NCBI GenBank assembly: GCA_025463305.1 | Contig: JAOBWK010000065.1 | Span: forward strand, 1-64,000 | Length of the DNA: 64,000 bases | Direction of reading: 5' to 3' | Source: Ilumatobacteraceae bacterium | Lineage (GTDB): Bacteria > Actinomycetota > Acidimicrobiia > Acidimicrobiales > Ilumatobacteraceae | Part shown: piece by piece, positions 53,562 to 62,826 of the stretch | Position numbering within the stretch: position 1 is the stretch's first letter | Layout: the number at the start of each line of letters is the position of its first letter | Notes under the pieces: generated by a model | What the model saw: only the letters and a program-made list of their open reading frames with translations | Databases searched by the model: none | What the model was told of the DNA's origin: nothing | Translations under genes and position numbers: made by a program

Positions 53562-54872
53562 ATGCCCGCGACCGAGCTCGATCAGATCGTCAATCTCTGC
53601 AAACGACGGGGGTTCGTGTACCCGTCGGCCGAGATCTACGGCGGCTTTCGCTCGAGCTACGACTACGGCCCCCTCGGCTCGCTCATGCTCCGCAACGTCA
53701 AGGACGCGTGGGTCCGCTCGATGGTGCAGACCCGCGACGACGTCGTGTTGATCGATGCCTCGATCCTCTCGCCGCCCCAGGTGTGGGAGGCCAGCGGCCA
53801 CCTCGCCAACTTCACCGATCCGCTCGTCGACTGCACCAACTGCAAGCAGCGCTTCCGCGAAGACCACCTCACCGATCCGAACGTCTGCCCCAACTGCGGT
53901 GCCAAGGGCTCCTTCACACCTGCACGCGCGTTCAACCTGATGTTCAAGACCCAGGCCGGCCCGGTCGAGGGGTCCGGCGCCGACGTCTACCTGCGTCCGG
54001 AGACCGCGCAGGGCATGTTCTTGAACTTCGCCAACGTGCTCCAGACCAGCCGCAAGAAGCCGCCGTTCGGCATCGCGCAAGTCGGCAAGAGCTTCCGCAA
54101 CGAGATCACGCCCGGCAACTTCATCTTCCGCACCCGCGAGTTCGAGCAGATGGAGATGGAGTTCTTCGTGCCCCCGGCGGAAGGGCCGAAGTGGTACGAG
54201 TACTGGTGCCAGAACCGGCTCAACTGGTACATCGACCTCGGCATCCCAGCCGACATGCTGATGCTGCGCCCGCACGACGCCGACGAGCTCAGCCACTACT
54301 CGACGGGCACCTCGGACGTGGAGTTCAAGTTCCCGTGGGGCTGGGGCGAGCTCGAGGGCATCGCCCAGCGCACCGACTACGACCTCAAGCAGCACGCCCA
54401 GCACAGCGGCCAGAAGCTCGAGTACTTCGACCAGGCCACGAACGAGCGCTACGTCCCGTTCGTGATCGAGCCGGCCGCCGGCGCCACGCGCACGATGGCC
54501 GCGTTCCTCCTTGCCGCGTACGACGAGGACGTCGTCAACGACGAGACCCGCACGGTGCTGCGGCTCCACCCGCGCCTGTCGCCGTACAAGGTGGCGGTGT
54601 TGCCGCTGTCGAAGAAGGACACGCTCACGCCGTTGGCCAAGAAGATCTACGCCACGCTCGGCGAGCGCTACATGTGCGACTACGACGAGACCCAGGCCAT
54701 CGGCCGCCGCTACCGCCGCCAGGACGAGATCGGTACGCCGCTGTGCGTGACGGTCGACTTCGACTCGCTCGACGACGATGCGGTGACGGTGCGCGACCGC
54801 GACACCACCGAGCAGGTCCGGGTGCCCATCGCCGACCTCCTGGGCACCGTCAGCGCCAAGCTCGGCTTCTAG
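53562..54872 (+). CDS. glyS: Glycine-tRNA ligase (alpha2 type)
   Basis: A 436-residue class II synthetase of the single-chain dimeric type. The N-terminal motif KRRGFVYPSAEIYGGFRSSYDYGP-like block (kept short here) begins near residue 11, a zinc-type knuckle CTNC...CPNCG lies around 90-115, ETAQGMFLNF and QVGKSFRNEITP give motif 2, and the C-terminal anticodon-binding domain covers about 340-436 (LSPYKVAVLPLSKK). It charges tRNA-Gly in the cytoplasm. All expected blocks are present with no truncation. Confidence 0.95.
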   Translation: MPATELDQIVNLCKRRGFVYPSAEIYGGFRSSYDYGPLGSLMLRNVKDAWVRSMVQTRDDVVLIDASILSPPQVWEASGHLANFTDPLVDCTNCKQRFREDHLTDPNVCPNCGAKGSFTPARAFNLMFKTQAGPVEGSGADVYLRPETAQGMFLNFANVLQTSRKKPPFGIAQVGKSFRNEITPGNFIFRTREFEQMEMEFFVPPAEGPKWYEYWCQNRLNWYIDLGIPADMLMLRPHDADELSHYSTGTSDVEFKFPWGWGELEGIAQRTDYDLKQHAQHSGQKLEYFDQATNERYVPFVIEPAAGATRTMAAFLLAAYDEDVVNDETRTVLRLHPRLSPYKVAVLPLSKKDTLTPLAKKIYATLGERYMCDYDETQAIGRRYRRQDEIGTPLCVTVDFDSLDDDAVTVRDRDTTEQVRVPIADLLGTVSAKLGF

Positions 54873-54876
54873 ACGA

Positions 54877-55500
54877 TCAGGTCGAGGCGAACGCGCCGTC
54901 GATGACGCTGCCGGCGAGCAGGGTCAGCACGGCTGCAGCGCCGACCACCCCGAGCGCCGCGGCGCGGTGGCGGCGCGTCGAGCACGCGACACCGATGACG
55001 GCGGCGATGACCATCTCCACGATGCCGGCCCAGCGCAGTGCGGGGTTGCCGACGAACCACGTGAGGTGAACGCCCTCGCCGACGAGGGTGCCGCCCACGA
55101 GTGCGAGCGACGGGCCGCGCCACTCCGGCCGGCGGCGGGCGATGTGTCCGGCCGCACCGAACACGCTGCCGGCCATCACGCCGGCGAGCGACCAGATGAT
55201 CGCGCTCCGAGCATTCGACGCGCTGTGCTCGAACCAGCCGACCGCGAGGTAGTACGTGCACGACGCGACCACGAGCTCGATCGCGCCGCCCACGGCGGCT
55301 GGCGCGGGTCGGATCGCCGGCAGCGCGGCGCCGAGCGCGAAGGCGGCCAGCGCCCACATCACGCCGGAGTTGGCGAGCACACCCCAACCGCCGGGGAGCA
55401 CGCCCTGGAGGATCTGGGTCCCTGTGCCGAGCGCTGCACCTGCCGCGATCGCACCGACGACGGTGATCGTCGCGGTGGTCAGCGCCCGGCGGTCACGCAT
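54877..55500 (-). CDS. Integral membrane protein (DUF6518-like)
   Basis: A 207-residue hydrophobic protein with about six TM helices. VLANSGVMWALAAFALGA and TYYLAVGWFEHSASNARSAIIW resemble a small actinobacterial membrane family (DUF6518) that I know only from motifs. Function unknown. The ATG at 55500 lies inside the 3' end of the dioxygenase gene (22-bp overlap), so the two are probably co-transcribed, although a link in function is not evident. Confidence 0.72.
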   Translation of the reverse strand: MRDRRALTTATITVVGAIAAGAALGTGTQILQGVLPGGWGVLANSGVMWALAAFALGAALPAIRPAPAAVGGAIELVVASCTYYLAVGWFEHSASNARSAIIWSLAGVMAGSVFGAAGHIARRRPEWRGPSLALVGGTLVGEGVHLTWFVGNPALRWAGIVEMVIAAVIGVACSTRRHRAAALGVVGAAAVLTLLAGSVIDGAFAST

Positions 55501-56294
55501 CGGCGCATCACCCTTCGCTGCGGATGATGATCAGTCAGGGCGCGGTGGCAGGTCGTGGTCTCGTCCCAGATGACGAAGTCGCCCGGTCGCCAACGCCAAC
55601 GCATCTGCACCTGCGGATCGTCGAGGCGCCGGTTCAGCCGTTCCAGCAGCGAGCCGTCGGCGCCCGCCGGGCCGACGATGTGCGTCGTCGACAGCGGCGA
55701 GAGGAACAGGCTGCGCCGTCCGGTCGCCGGATGGATCCGCACGAGCGGCTGCTCGAGGCGTGGGTGCTCGGCGCGCAGCCGATCGACGACGGTGCGCCCG
55801 TGGTGCCGCTCGATCGAGGCGAGCAGGCTCGGGTCCGGGGCATGCACGGCCGTCAGCCGATCACACTGCTCTCGTTCCGCGTCGGTCAGACCGTCGTACA
55901 CGGCGGCGGTGCTCGCCCACAGCGTGTCGCCGCCGAACTCGGGGATCGTCACCGCGTGCAGGAAGCCGAGCACCGGTCCCTCGCGCAACCAGCTCTGGTC
56001 GGTGTGCCAGGGGAACCCGGCGGGTGGACGGGCTTCGGTGTCCTCGATGGTCGACACCGCCTGGTGCCGGCCGATCAGCACGTGCACGGGCGAGCGCAGG
56101 ATCGGCGCGAACGACTCGGCGACGGCCGCGTGCTGGGCAGCACTCAGGAACTCGTCGCGGAGCACGACGACGTGGTGCTCCGCGAGGCACGCCCGGAGCA
56201 CCTCCAGATCGATGTCCCCGAGTGGACGGGTGAGGTCGAGACCGGCGACCTCGACGCCGATGGTCGCGGTGATGCGCGTGAGGAGGGGATGCAT
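55479..56294 (-). CDS. TauD/TfdA family 2-oxoglutarate dioxygenase
   Basis: A 271-residue Fe(II)/2OG oxygenase. VEVAGLDLTRPLGDIDLEVL and HHVVVLRDEFL are the TauD-type N-terminal strand set; the iron triad is His97 and Asp99 (PWHTDQSW) with a distal His in TTTCHRALTD, and HPQRRVMRR provides the 2OG-binding Arg. It hydroxylates a small acid, such as a sulfonate or alkyl sulfate; the substrate is unknown. I take the ATG at 56294; the open frame upstream has no better start. It overlaps the membrane-protein gene downstream. Confidence 0.85.
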   Translation of the reverse strand: MHPLLTRITATIGVEVAGLDLTRPLGDIDLEVLRACLAEHHVVVLRDEFLSAAQHAAVAESFAPILRSPVHVLIGRHQAVSTIEDTEARPPAGFPWHTDQSWLREGPVLGFLHAVTIPEFGGDTLWASTAAVYDGLTDAEREQCDRLTAVHAPDPSLLASIERHHGRTVVDRLRAEHPRLEQPLVRIHPATGRRSLFLSPLSTTHIVGPAGADGSLLERLNRRLDDPQVQMRWRWRPGDFVIWDETTTCHRALTDHHPQRRVMRRCVTAGR

Positions 56295-56400
56295 GGTTCC
56301 ATCCAAGGGATCGGCGACGGTCGGCACATCGTCCGTCCGGCCGGTTCCGTGCGCCACCGCATCGTCCTTTCGGCCGATCCTTCGCTCAGCAGGCGCTGGG

Positions 56401-56406
56401 TATCGT
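56401..56406 (+). promoter_or_regulatory. Kinase gene -10 hexamer (leaderless)
   Basis: TATCGT lies exactly 6 nt before the GTG at 56413 and fixes the start of the kinase. The gap to the divergent dioxygenase start is 118 bp. Confidence 0.5.
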
Positions 56407-56412
56407 GCTGGC

Positions 56413-57588
56413 GTGGACGCCGGACGCACCGCCAACCCGCTCGCCGCGGGCCTGCGCGTGGTGTTCGTCGCCGTGGTCGCCGTCGGCGCGTTGGTCGACC
56501 TCTGGCTGCTCGGCGGCACACGGAGCCAATCGTCGCTCTCGGTCCTCGCCGGCATCGCCGACATCGGACGCACCTGGAGCCTGGCCTTGGCGGGCATCGC
56601 GATCGCGGGCGCGGTCTGGGCGCGGTGGCCGGGCACGGTCGTGTTCGCCGGACTCGCCGCATCGGGCCTGTCGCTGCTCGCCACCGCGAACGCGCCGCGG
56701 CACGGGCTGCGCTTCGGGCTGTTCACCGAGTGCGTGGTCCTGCCGGTGCTGTTCGGCGCGGTGCTCGCCGGTTCGTCGCGTTGGCGGGGGTGGGTCGGCG
56801 CCGCGATCGTCATCGCGGCGGAGGCGCTGCCGCTCCGGGCGGATGACTCGCCGGTGCGCGCGATCCTCGCGATCTCGATGTTCGTGCTCCTCGGCACGGC
56901 AGCCGTCGCCGTGGCGTACATGCGGATCCGCGACCGGGAACGCTCCACGAGCATCGAGCGCGCCAGGCAGGACGAGCGGCTCGATCTCGCCCGCGAGCTC
57001 CACGACGTCGTCGGCCATCACGTGACCGGCATCGTGGTCCTCGCCCAGGCGAGCCGCTTCACGTCGGCGAACGGTGCCGCCGGCGATCCGGAGGCCACCG
57101 ATCGCGCCTTCGCCGCGATCGAGCAGGCCGGCCAGGAGACGCTGCACTCGATCCGCCGCCTCGTGGGGTTGCTGCGCACGGAGGTCGTCGTCACCGCGCC
57201 GCCGCGGCTGGCCGGCATCGAGCAACTGGTGGTCGAGCTGCGCAGCACCCACCCGATGGCCGTGCTGATCGCCGACGAGCGGATCCGGACGATGTGGCTG
57301 CCCGATGATCTCGCGTTCACGGTCCACCGTCTCGTGCAGGAGGCGAGCACGAACGTGCGCAAGCACGGCGATCCCCATCAGCCGGTCACGTTCTCGTTGC
57401 GCTCGACGGGAGTGATCGTCGACCTCGTCGTCGACAACGTGTCGCTCCACGCCGCCAACGGCGACGGGTTCGGCATCACCGGGATGCGCGAGCGCGTCGA
57501 TGCGCTGGGCGGCACGTTCCGCGCCGGCGCCGAGGGTGCCCGCTGGGTCCTCCGGGTCGTGCTACCGGTCGGCGTGCCGGTCGGATGA
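56413..57588 (+). CDS. NarL-type sensor histidine kinase
   Basis: A 391-residue kinase with about five N-terminal TM helices (15-170) and no extracytoplasmic domain of note. The HisKA_3 dimerisation domain has His197 in LARELHDVVGHHVTG, and a HATPase domain follows (EASTNVRKHG, GDGFGITGMRERV). It pairs with the LuxR-type regulator encoded immediately downstream with a 4-nt overlap. The input signal is probably membrane-borne, as in related LiaS/DesK-like kinases; it is not identified here. Confidence 0.9.
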   Translation: MDAGRTANPLAAGLRVVFVAVVAVGALVDLWLLGGTRSQSSLSVLAGIADIGRTWSLALAGIAIAGAVWARWPGTVVFAGLAASGLSLLATANAPRHGLRFGLFTECVVLPVLFGAVLAGSSRWRGWVGAAIVIAAEALPLRADDSPVRAILAISMFVLLGTAAVAVAYMRIRDRERSTSIERARQDERLDLARELHDVVGHHVTGIVVLAQASRFTSANGAAGDPEATDRAFAAIEQAGQETLHSIRRLVGLLRTEVVVTAPPRLAGIEQLVVELRSTHPMAVLIADERIRTMWLPDDLAFTVHRLVQEASTNVRKHGDPHQPVTFSLRSTGVIVDLVVDNVSLHAANGDGFGITGMRERVDALGGTFRAGAEGARWVLRVVLPVGVPVG

Positions 57589-58226
57589 TCCGCGTCCTGC
57601 TCGCCGACGATCAGGCGATGGTGCGCGCCGGCTTTCGGATGATCATCGACAGCCAGGACGACATGGAGGTGGTCGGGGAGACCGACAACGGTCGACGCGC
57701 CGTCGAGCTCGCCCGCGAGCTGCGGCCCGACGTGTGCCTGTTCGACATCCGGATGCCCGTGCTCGACGGGCTCGCCGCGACCCGGCTGCTGGCGGGGCCC
57801 GATGTCGCCGATCCGTGCCGGGTGGTGATCGCCACCACGTTCGACACCGACGAGTACGTCGAGACGGCACTGCGCAACGGCGCGGTCGGGTTCATCCTCA
57901 AGGACAGCGGTCCACAGCTGCTCCTCGAGGCGATCCGCGCTGCGGCGCTCGGCGATGCGCTGATCTCGCCGGCGATCACGGTGCGCTACCTCGACCGGTT
58001 CGTCGCGAGAGACGCCCGACCGTCCATGCCGACCGACCTGCTGTCCGAGCGCGAGCTCGACGTCGCTCGTGCCGTGGCACGCGGGCGCAGCAACCAGGAG
58101 ATCGCGGACGAGCTCTTCGTGTCCCTGTCGACGGTGAAGACGCACCTCGCGAGCATCCAGACCAAGCTGCGCGTGCGCAACCGCGTCGAGATCGCGATCT
58201 GGGTGCTGCAGCACCGCGCCGGCTGA
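57585..58226 (+). CDS. NarL/LuxR-type response regulator
   Basis: A 213-residue regulator. Receiver domain with phospho-acceptor Asp54 (CLFDIRMPVLDG) and Lys in FILKDSGPQLL; LuxR-type HTH (about 148-212) with LSERELDVARAVARGRSNQEI and LSTVKTHLASIQTKL. Co-translated with the kinase (ATGA). Its stop is 12 bp from the end of the convergent kinase gene at 58241. Confidence 0.93.
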   Translation: MIRVLLADDQAMVRAGFRMIIDSQDDMEVVGETDNGRRAVELARELRPDVCLFDIRMPVLDGLAATRLLAGPDVADPCRVVIATTFDTDEYVETALRNGAVGFILKDSGPQLLLEAIRAAALGDALISPAITVRYLDRFVARDARPSMPTDLLSERELDVARAVARGRSNQEIADELFVSLSTVKTHLASIQTKLRVRNRVEIAIWVLQHRAG

Positions 58227-58240
58227 GCCGCGCCGGCGCG

Positions 58241-59617
58241 TCAGGCCACGATCGGCAGGCGCAGCGCCAACCGGGCTCCACCGGTCGGCGACCGGGTGGC
58301 CATGACCGTGCCGCCCATCGCCTCGACCAGCTCCTTGACGATGGCCAGGCCGAGGCCGCTGGAGCTCTCGTGACGGGTCGGCTGCGACCTCGCCACGTAG
58401 AGCCGGTCGAACACGTGGGGCAGGTCGGCGTCGGGGATGCCGGGCCCGTCGTCGTCGACGGCGAGCACCGCCCACGCGCCGTCGCGTGCCGCCGTGATGG
58501 TCACCGTCGACCGGGCGTACTTCAGCGCGTTCTCGAGCAGGTTCGCCGCCACCTGGGCGAGCCGATCGTGATCGGCGATCACCGTCAGCTGCCCGCCGCC
58601 GACACGGTGGATGGACACGTTGCGGTCCGCTGCGTCGGGCTCGAACCCTTCGCCGGCGACGTTCGCGAGGGCCACCAGGTCGAGCCGCTCGGGCTGCAGG
58701 GAGAAGCCCTTCGCGCGCAGCTTGGCGAGATCGAGCAGATCCGCGACGAGCCGCTCGAGCCGACGCGCTTCGTTGCGGATGACCGACGCCGCGCGCTGCG
58801 GATCGGCCGCGCCGTCGCTGATCGCCTCCGCGTAACCTCGGATCGAGGTGAGCGGCGTGCGCAGGTCGTGCGAGACCGACAGCAGGAACTGCTGCTCCAG
58901 CACGCGGGCGCGCTCGAGCTCGACGGCCATCACGTTGACCGAGCGGGCCAGCTCGGCGAGCTCGTCGTGATCGTGGGCCGGCGGCTCGCGCAGCCGGGTC
59001 GACAGCTCGCCGCGGGCGATGCTCATCGTCGCCTGGCTGGCCTCTCGGATCGGCTTGGTCAACCGCCGGCCGAGGATGATCGCCGCGGCGATGCCGAGCG
59101 CCAGCGTCGCGAGTGCGGCCAGGAAGAACGTGCGCCAGGCAGCTGTCAGCGCCGACGCGGCCTGGCGCGACAGCACCACCACCACGAGCCGCCCGTTGGA
59201 GAGCACCTCGGGTGCGGCTGCGTACACGAGCTTGCCGCTGGTGCCGGACACGACGTTGCCGGCCCGGAGTCGGGTCACCGAGAAGATCGCCGGGTCGATC
59301 TGCTTCGGCAGCTGGTCCGTGCCGAGCAGACCGCCCTGCCCGTCGGCGGTCAGCACGGCGATGCCGTCGACGTCCAACGCGGTGCGGAACAGGTTCAGCT
59401 GGCGCAGCACCCGACGCAACGCTGCCGGTGTCCCGTTGTCGAGCGCAGTGTCGACGACCTGATCGAGGTTGGCGGCGATCGCCGTTGCCTGTCGACGCAC
59501 CTCGACCAGCGTCGTGTGCCGGGCGCGGAGGTTGCCGACCGCGACCGTGCCGAAGCCGGACAGCACGAGCGTGAACAGCACGACCGCCGTGATGACGACC
59601 GCCAGGCGCCGCGTCAT
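58241..59617 (-). CDS. OmpR-class sensor histidine kinase
   Basis: A 458-residue kinase: TM1 (about 5-28), extracytoplasmic sensor (29-160), TM2 (about 162-183), HAMP (184-238), HisKA with His250 in LLSVSHDLRTPLTSIRG, and HATPase_c with NLLENALKYA, DDDGPGIP and SSGLGLAIV. It follows the response regulator at 59674 by 56 bp on the same strand, a standard kinase/regulator pair. The ATG at 59617 is used; the open frame extends further upstream without a better start. Confidence 0.92.
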   Translation of the reverse strand: MTRRLAVVITAVVLFTLVLSGFGTVAVGNLRARHTTLVEVRRQATAIAANLDQVVDTALDNGTPAALRRVLRQLNLFRTALDVDGIAVLTADGQGGLLGTDQLPKQIDPAIFSVTRLRAGNVVSGTSGKLVYAAAPEVLSNGRLVVVVLSRQAASALTAAWRTFFLAALATLALGIAAAIILGRRLTKPIREASQATMSIARGELSTRLREPPAHDHDELAELARSVNVMAVELERARVLEQQFLLSVSHDLRTPLTSIRGYAEAISDGAADPQRAASVIRNEARRLERLVADLLDLAKLRAKGFSLQPERLDLVALANVAGEGFEPDAADRNVSIHRVGGGQLTVIADHDRLAQVAANLLENALKYARSTVTITAARDGAWAVLAVDDDGPGIPDADLPHVFDRLYVARSQPTRHESSSGLGLAIVKELVEAMGGTVMATRSPTGGARLALRLPIVA

Positions 59618-59673
59618 CGGGCCGGGCGATTCGTCATGGAGGAACAGCCTGGTCCGGGCATGTGAGGGAAGTG

Positions 59674-60351
59674 TTAGCCGAGCCGGTAGCCGATGCCCCA
59701 CACGGTGGCGAGCGGCAGGTCGTCGCCGAGCTTCTTGCGCAGCTGGCGGACGTGCACGTCGACGGTGCGGTCATCGCCGTACCAGTCGACGCCCCACACG
59801 CCGTCGAGCAGCTGCTGGCGCGTCATCGCGATGCCCTGGTTGCGGGTGAGGAACGCGATCAGGTCGAACTCGCGCGTCGCGAGCGCGACGATGTTGCCCT
59901 TCACCCGCACCTCGCGGCGGGCGAGATCGATCTCGTAGTCGTCGCCGACCGGTAGCACGGTGGCGTCGGCGGCCGGCGCGCTCTGCCCGCGCCGCAGGAT
60001 CGCCTTCACCCGGGCCACGACCTCGCGTGGCGAGAACGGCTTGGTGACGTAGTCGTCGGCGCCCAGTTCGAGCCCGAGCACGCGGTCGATCTCGCCGTCG
60101 CGCGCCGTCAGGAACAGCACCGGCATCGTGCTCTTCTCGCGGATCCGGCGGCAGACGTCGAAGCCGTCGATGTCGGGCAGGCCGATGTCGAGGATCGCCA
60201 GGACGGGCAGGTGCTGGCTGATCAGCTCGAGCCCGCGCTCGCCGGTGGCGGCGATGAGGACCCGGAACCCGGAGGCGCGCAGGTACGTGTCGAGGAGGTC
60301 GGCGATGTTCGGATCGTCCTCGATGACGACGAGCGATTGTTCCGTGACCAC
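59674..60351 (-). CDS. OmpR-family response regulator
   Basis: A 225-residue regulator. Receiver with phospho-acceptor Asp55 (AILDIGLPDIDG), Thr in FLTARDG and Lys in VTKPFSPREV; winged-helix domain (about 128-225) with LATREFDLIAFL and WGVDWYGDDRTVDVHVRQLR. Upstream of its cognate kinase. AACGAT lies 6 nt before the GTG at 60351, again a leaderless arrangement. Confidence 0.93.
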   Translation of the reverse strand: MVTEQSLVVIEDDPNIADLLDTYLRASGFRVLIAATGERGLELISQHLPVLAILDIGLPDIDGFDVCRRIREKSTMPVLFLTARDGEIDRVLGLELGADDYVTKPFSPREVVARVKAILRRGQSAPAADATVLPVGDDYEIDLARREVRVKGNIVALATREFDLIAFLTRNQGIAMTRQQLLDGVWGVDWYGDDRTVDVHVRQLRKKLGDDLPLATVWGIGYRLG

Positions 60352-60454
60352 GTCCCTATCGTTGCACCTCGATCATGTGCTGCGCCGGATCGACTGTGTA
60401 CCGTGCAGCAATTCGTCGGGCGGATCTGCCGCTCGCAAGGTCGGAGGAACCCCC

Positions 60455-60760
60455 ATGTCCAAGGTCGCTGTCATCGCCAAGATCCCCGCTCAGCCCGGCA
60501 AGCGCGACGAGCTCGTCGCCGCCCTCCAGGCCGCGCTCGACAACGCCGAGGGTGAGCCGGACACGCTCAAGTACATCCTCCACACCGACGCCAACGACGC
60601 CGACGTGGTCTGGTTCTACGAGCTCTACACCGACAACGATGCGTTCGTCGCCCACGGCACGAGCGACGCCTTCAAGGCCATCGGCGCCTCGCTGCGCAAC
60701 CTCGCCGGCGGCCGCCCCGAGCTGACGATCCTCAACCCCGTCGGCGGCAAGGGCCTCTGA
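60455..60760 (+). CDS. Antibiotic biosynthesis monooxygenase (ABM) domain protein
   Basis: A 101-residue ABM-fold protein. KVAVIAKIPAQPGKRDEL, DTLKYILHTDANDADVVWFY and the downstream helix EL.TDNDAFVAHGTSDAFKAIG follow the family. Members include quinol monooxygenases and heme-degrading enzymes, but many have no known reaction. A strong ribosome-binding site (GGAGGAA) lies 6 nt before the ATG at 60455. It converges with a decayed gene beyond a hairpin. Confidence 0.87.
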   Translation: MSKVAVIAKIPAQPGKRDELVAALQAALDNAEGEPDTLKYILHTDANDADVVWFYELYTDNDAFVAHGTSDAFKAIGASLRNLAGGRPELTILNPVGGKGL

Positions 60761-60764
60761 TGCG

Positions 60765-60782
60765 CTGACCCGTCCGGGTCAG
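60765..60782. terminator. Hairpin after the ABM gene
   Basis: CTGACCCG-TC-CGGGTCAG is a perfect palindrome with an 8-bp arm (about 7 bp of stem plus a 4-nt loop in practice). It starts 5 bp after the ABM stop and overlaps the stop of the minus-strand remnant. Confidence 0.65.
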
Positions 60783-61190
60783 AAGCTGTAGGTCGCCGTC
60801 GCCGATTGCAGCAGCGGGAGATCGAGGAACTGCGCGGGGTAGGACGCGATCGATTCGGAGAACGACGGCGCGGTGATCTCGACGACGATCGCGGACGCGA
60901 TGTCACCGACGCTGTTGCGAACGCTGACGTCGATCCGCGAGGTCTGCGCGCCGGCGGGCAACGAGAGCGGGAGCTCTCCGGCTGATTGGGCCGCGAACGT
61001 GGTGCAGCCGTCGTTGTAGTCCGCACTCGAGGTCCCCCTGGACCGTGACCATGCTCTGGCCGCTGGAGATCACGACGCATCCGGTCGTGGGGCAGGCGGG
61101 TCCCGCCGGCCGCGGACAGCCCGGTCGTCACCTGAACTGCCCTCCCGTGACGGTCCCTCCCCGGATCTCCACGCTCACGATGGCAGGTCC
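60779..61190 (-). pseudogene. Decayed secreted-type gene, unknown family
   Basis: The last 60 codons are open (ending QSATATYSF), with regular beta-strand-like sequence RIDVSVRNSVGDIASAIVVE. Reading upstream, the same style of protein continues only if the frame changes near 61021-61028: DYNDGCTTFAAQSAG joins CVVISSGQSMVTVQGDLEC, and further up GTVTGGQF is cut by a TGA. Codon use supports coding in these pieces. No start codon or signal peptide is recovered. I read this as a small gene broken by at least one frameshift and one stop; sequence error is an alternative. The rest of the 461-bp gap to 61221 shows nothing else. Confidence 0.45.
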
Positions 61191-61221
61191 GGTGCACCGT
61201 CGAATCCGGGGAACCCCTACA

Positions 61222-61968
61222 TCACGCGGCGACTCGCACTCGGCGTGGGATGCTGACCTCCACCTCGACGCCGGGTGACCACTGCACGATCGGATCGCCC
61301 GTGGGTACGGGGAGTCCGGCGGCGGTGATCAGCTCGTCGTCGTAGCGAAGGAGCTCGGCGGCGTGCAGCGGCCAACGCTCGTGATGGGCGCGGGCACCCC
61401 AGTCGCTGCCGAACATCCGGCTGTAGAGGCGCCAACGGGCCGACAGGAAGTGGTCGCGCTCGACGAGCGACTCGTCGAGCCGCTCGCCGATGCGCACCGA
61501 CACGTGGCTGCTCGCGCCACGCGGGCCCGGGTAGCGCCGCACGCAGTCGTACGTCGCGGTGTCGCCGGCAGCGCCGGAGCCGGAGACGTCGATCGACATC
61601 GCCGACCACATGTACGGCAACCGGTAGCCGGCTCGCGCCGCAGTCACCGCTGCCAACCGCCCGGCGTCGAGGCTGAAGAACCAGATGCCCTCGGTGCCGT
61701 CCGCCGCTGTCACATAGGTGCGGACGTTGGTCTCGGGGAAGACGTTGAGGTACGGCACCACGCCGACGAGCGGGAACCGCACCCGCATCCGGAACGGGAC
61801 GAGCGACACCCACGCCCGGTCCTCGAAGAGGTGGACGCGCAGGCCCGGCGGCAGCAGCCGTTGCACGATGGCCGCGTCGTAGGGCCAGTGCACGAACGTG
61901 AGCTGCTCCCAGCCCATCCGCATGATCGGGTGAGGCACCTCGACGGTGGGGTCCGGTCCGTGCGGCAC
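61222..61968 (-). CDS. DUF2071 (YqjF-like) family protein
   Basis: A 248-residue protein of the DUF2071/YqjF family. MGWEQLTFVHWPYDAAIVQRLLPPGLRV, WVSLVPFRM, FPETNVRTYV and GIWFFSLDAGRLAAV are the typical successive motifs. The family is related to acetoacetate-decarboxylase-like folds, but its role is unknown. The GTG at 61968 is supported by TAGCGT 6 nt upstream. It is divergent from trpC with 67 bp between starts. Confidence 0.87.
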   Translation of the reverse strand: MPHGPDPTVEVPHPIMRMGWEQLTFVHWPYDAAIVQRLLPPGLRVHLFEDRAWVSLVPFRMRVRFPLVGVVPYLNVFPETNVRTYVTAADGTEGIWFFSLDAGRLAAVTAARAGYRLPYMWSAMSIDVSGSGAAGDTATYDCVRRYPGPRGASSHVSVRIGERLDESLVERDHFLSARWRLYSRMFGSDWGARAHHERWPLHAAELLRYDDELITAAGLPVPTGDPIVQWSPGVEVEVSIPRRVRVAA

Positions 61969-61974
61969 ACGCTC

Positions 61975-61980
61975 ACGCTA
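61975..61980 (-). promoter_or_regulatory. DUF2071 gene -10 hexamer (leaderless)
   Basis: TAGCGT on the minus strand exactly 6 nt before the GTG at 61968. The same hexamer is used by acetoacetyl-CoA synthetase. Confidence 0.5.
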
Positions 61981-62035
61981 CGGGGGCGAAACCGATCGGG
62001 GTGGCGCAGCGGGCGAGCCGGTAACGTCCGAGCGC

Positions 62036-62821
62036 ATGGCGACGTACCTCGACCGCATCCTCGAACGACATCGCGAGGTCGCCGCGGCCGACACGCGCAG
62101 CGTCGCCGACCTGGCCACCGAGGCGTGCGGGATGGCGCCGGTGCGTCCGTTCGCGGCGTCGCTCCGTGTCTCGGCGGCGTCCGGCGAGCTCGCGGTGATC
62201 AGCGAGATCAAGCGTCGCTCGCCGTCGAAGGGCGCGCTGAACATCGATCTGGATCCGGCCGCGCTCGCCGCGCAGTACGCGGCCGGCGGCGCTGCGGCGA
62301 TGTCGGTGCTCACCGATGTCGAGTTCTTCGGCGGCTCCGTCGCCGACCTCCAAGCCGCGAGGGCCGCGGTGGGTCTGCCGGTGCTGCGCAAGGACTTCAC
62401 CGTGGGCGCGCTCGACGTGTGTGATGCCCGGTTGATGGGCGCCGATTGCGTGCTGTTGATCGCCGCGGCACTGCCGCCCGACGAACTGCTCGGCCTGCAC
62501 GCGCTGGCCGACGACATCGGCATCGAGGTGCTGGTCGAGATCCACGACGAAGCAGAGCTGGAGGTCGCGCTCGCCGCCGGCGCACGGATGGTCGGGGTGA
62601 ACCAGCGCGATCTGGTGACGTTCCAGGTCGACCACGAACGCGCGGTGCGGATGGCCGGCCTGATCCCGGCGCATGTCGTCCGGATCGCCGAGAGCGGTGT
62701 CCGCGACGCTGCGGATGCACGAGCGCTGCAGGCTGCCGGCTACCACGCCGTGCTCGTCGGTGAGACGCTCGTGACGGCCGACGATCCGAGTGCGGTGCTG
62801 GCGGGGCTGCGCGGCGCCTAA
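62036..62821 (+). CDS. trpC: Indole-3-glycerol phosphate synthase
   Basis: A 261-residue TIM barrel. VISEIKRRSPSKG holds the substrate-binding Lys, LRKDFTV the catalytic Lys, LVEIHDEAEL the Glu, GVNQRDL the Asn and IAESGVRD the phosphate site. It closes the ring in tryptophan synthesis. The ATG at 62036 follows TAACGT by 8 nt. It leads a trpC-trpF-trpB run; trpE, trpG and trpD are not in this window. Confidence 0.95.
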   Translation: MATYLDRILERHREVAAADTRSVADLATEACGMAPVRPFAASLRVSAASGELAVISEIKRRSPSKGALNIDLDPAALAAQYAAGGAAAMSVLTDVEFFGGSVADLQAARAAVGLPVLRKDFTVGALDVCDARLMGADCVLLIAAALPPDELLGLHALADDIGIEVLVEIHDEAELEVALAAGARMVGVNQRDLVTFQVDHERAVRMAGLIPAHVVRIAESGVRDAADARALQAAGYHAVLVGETLVTADDPSAVLAGLRGA

Positions 62822-62826
62822 TTGAA

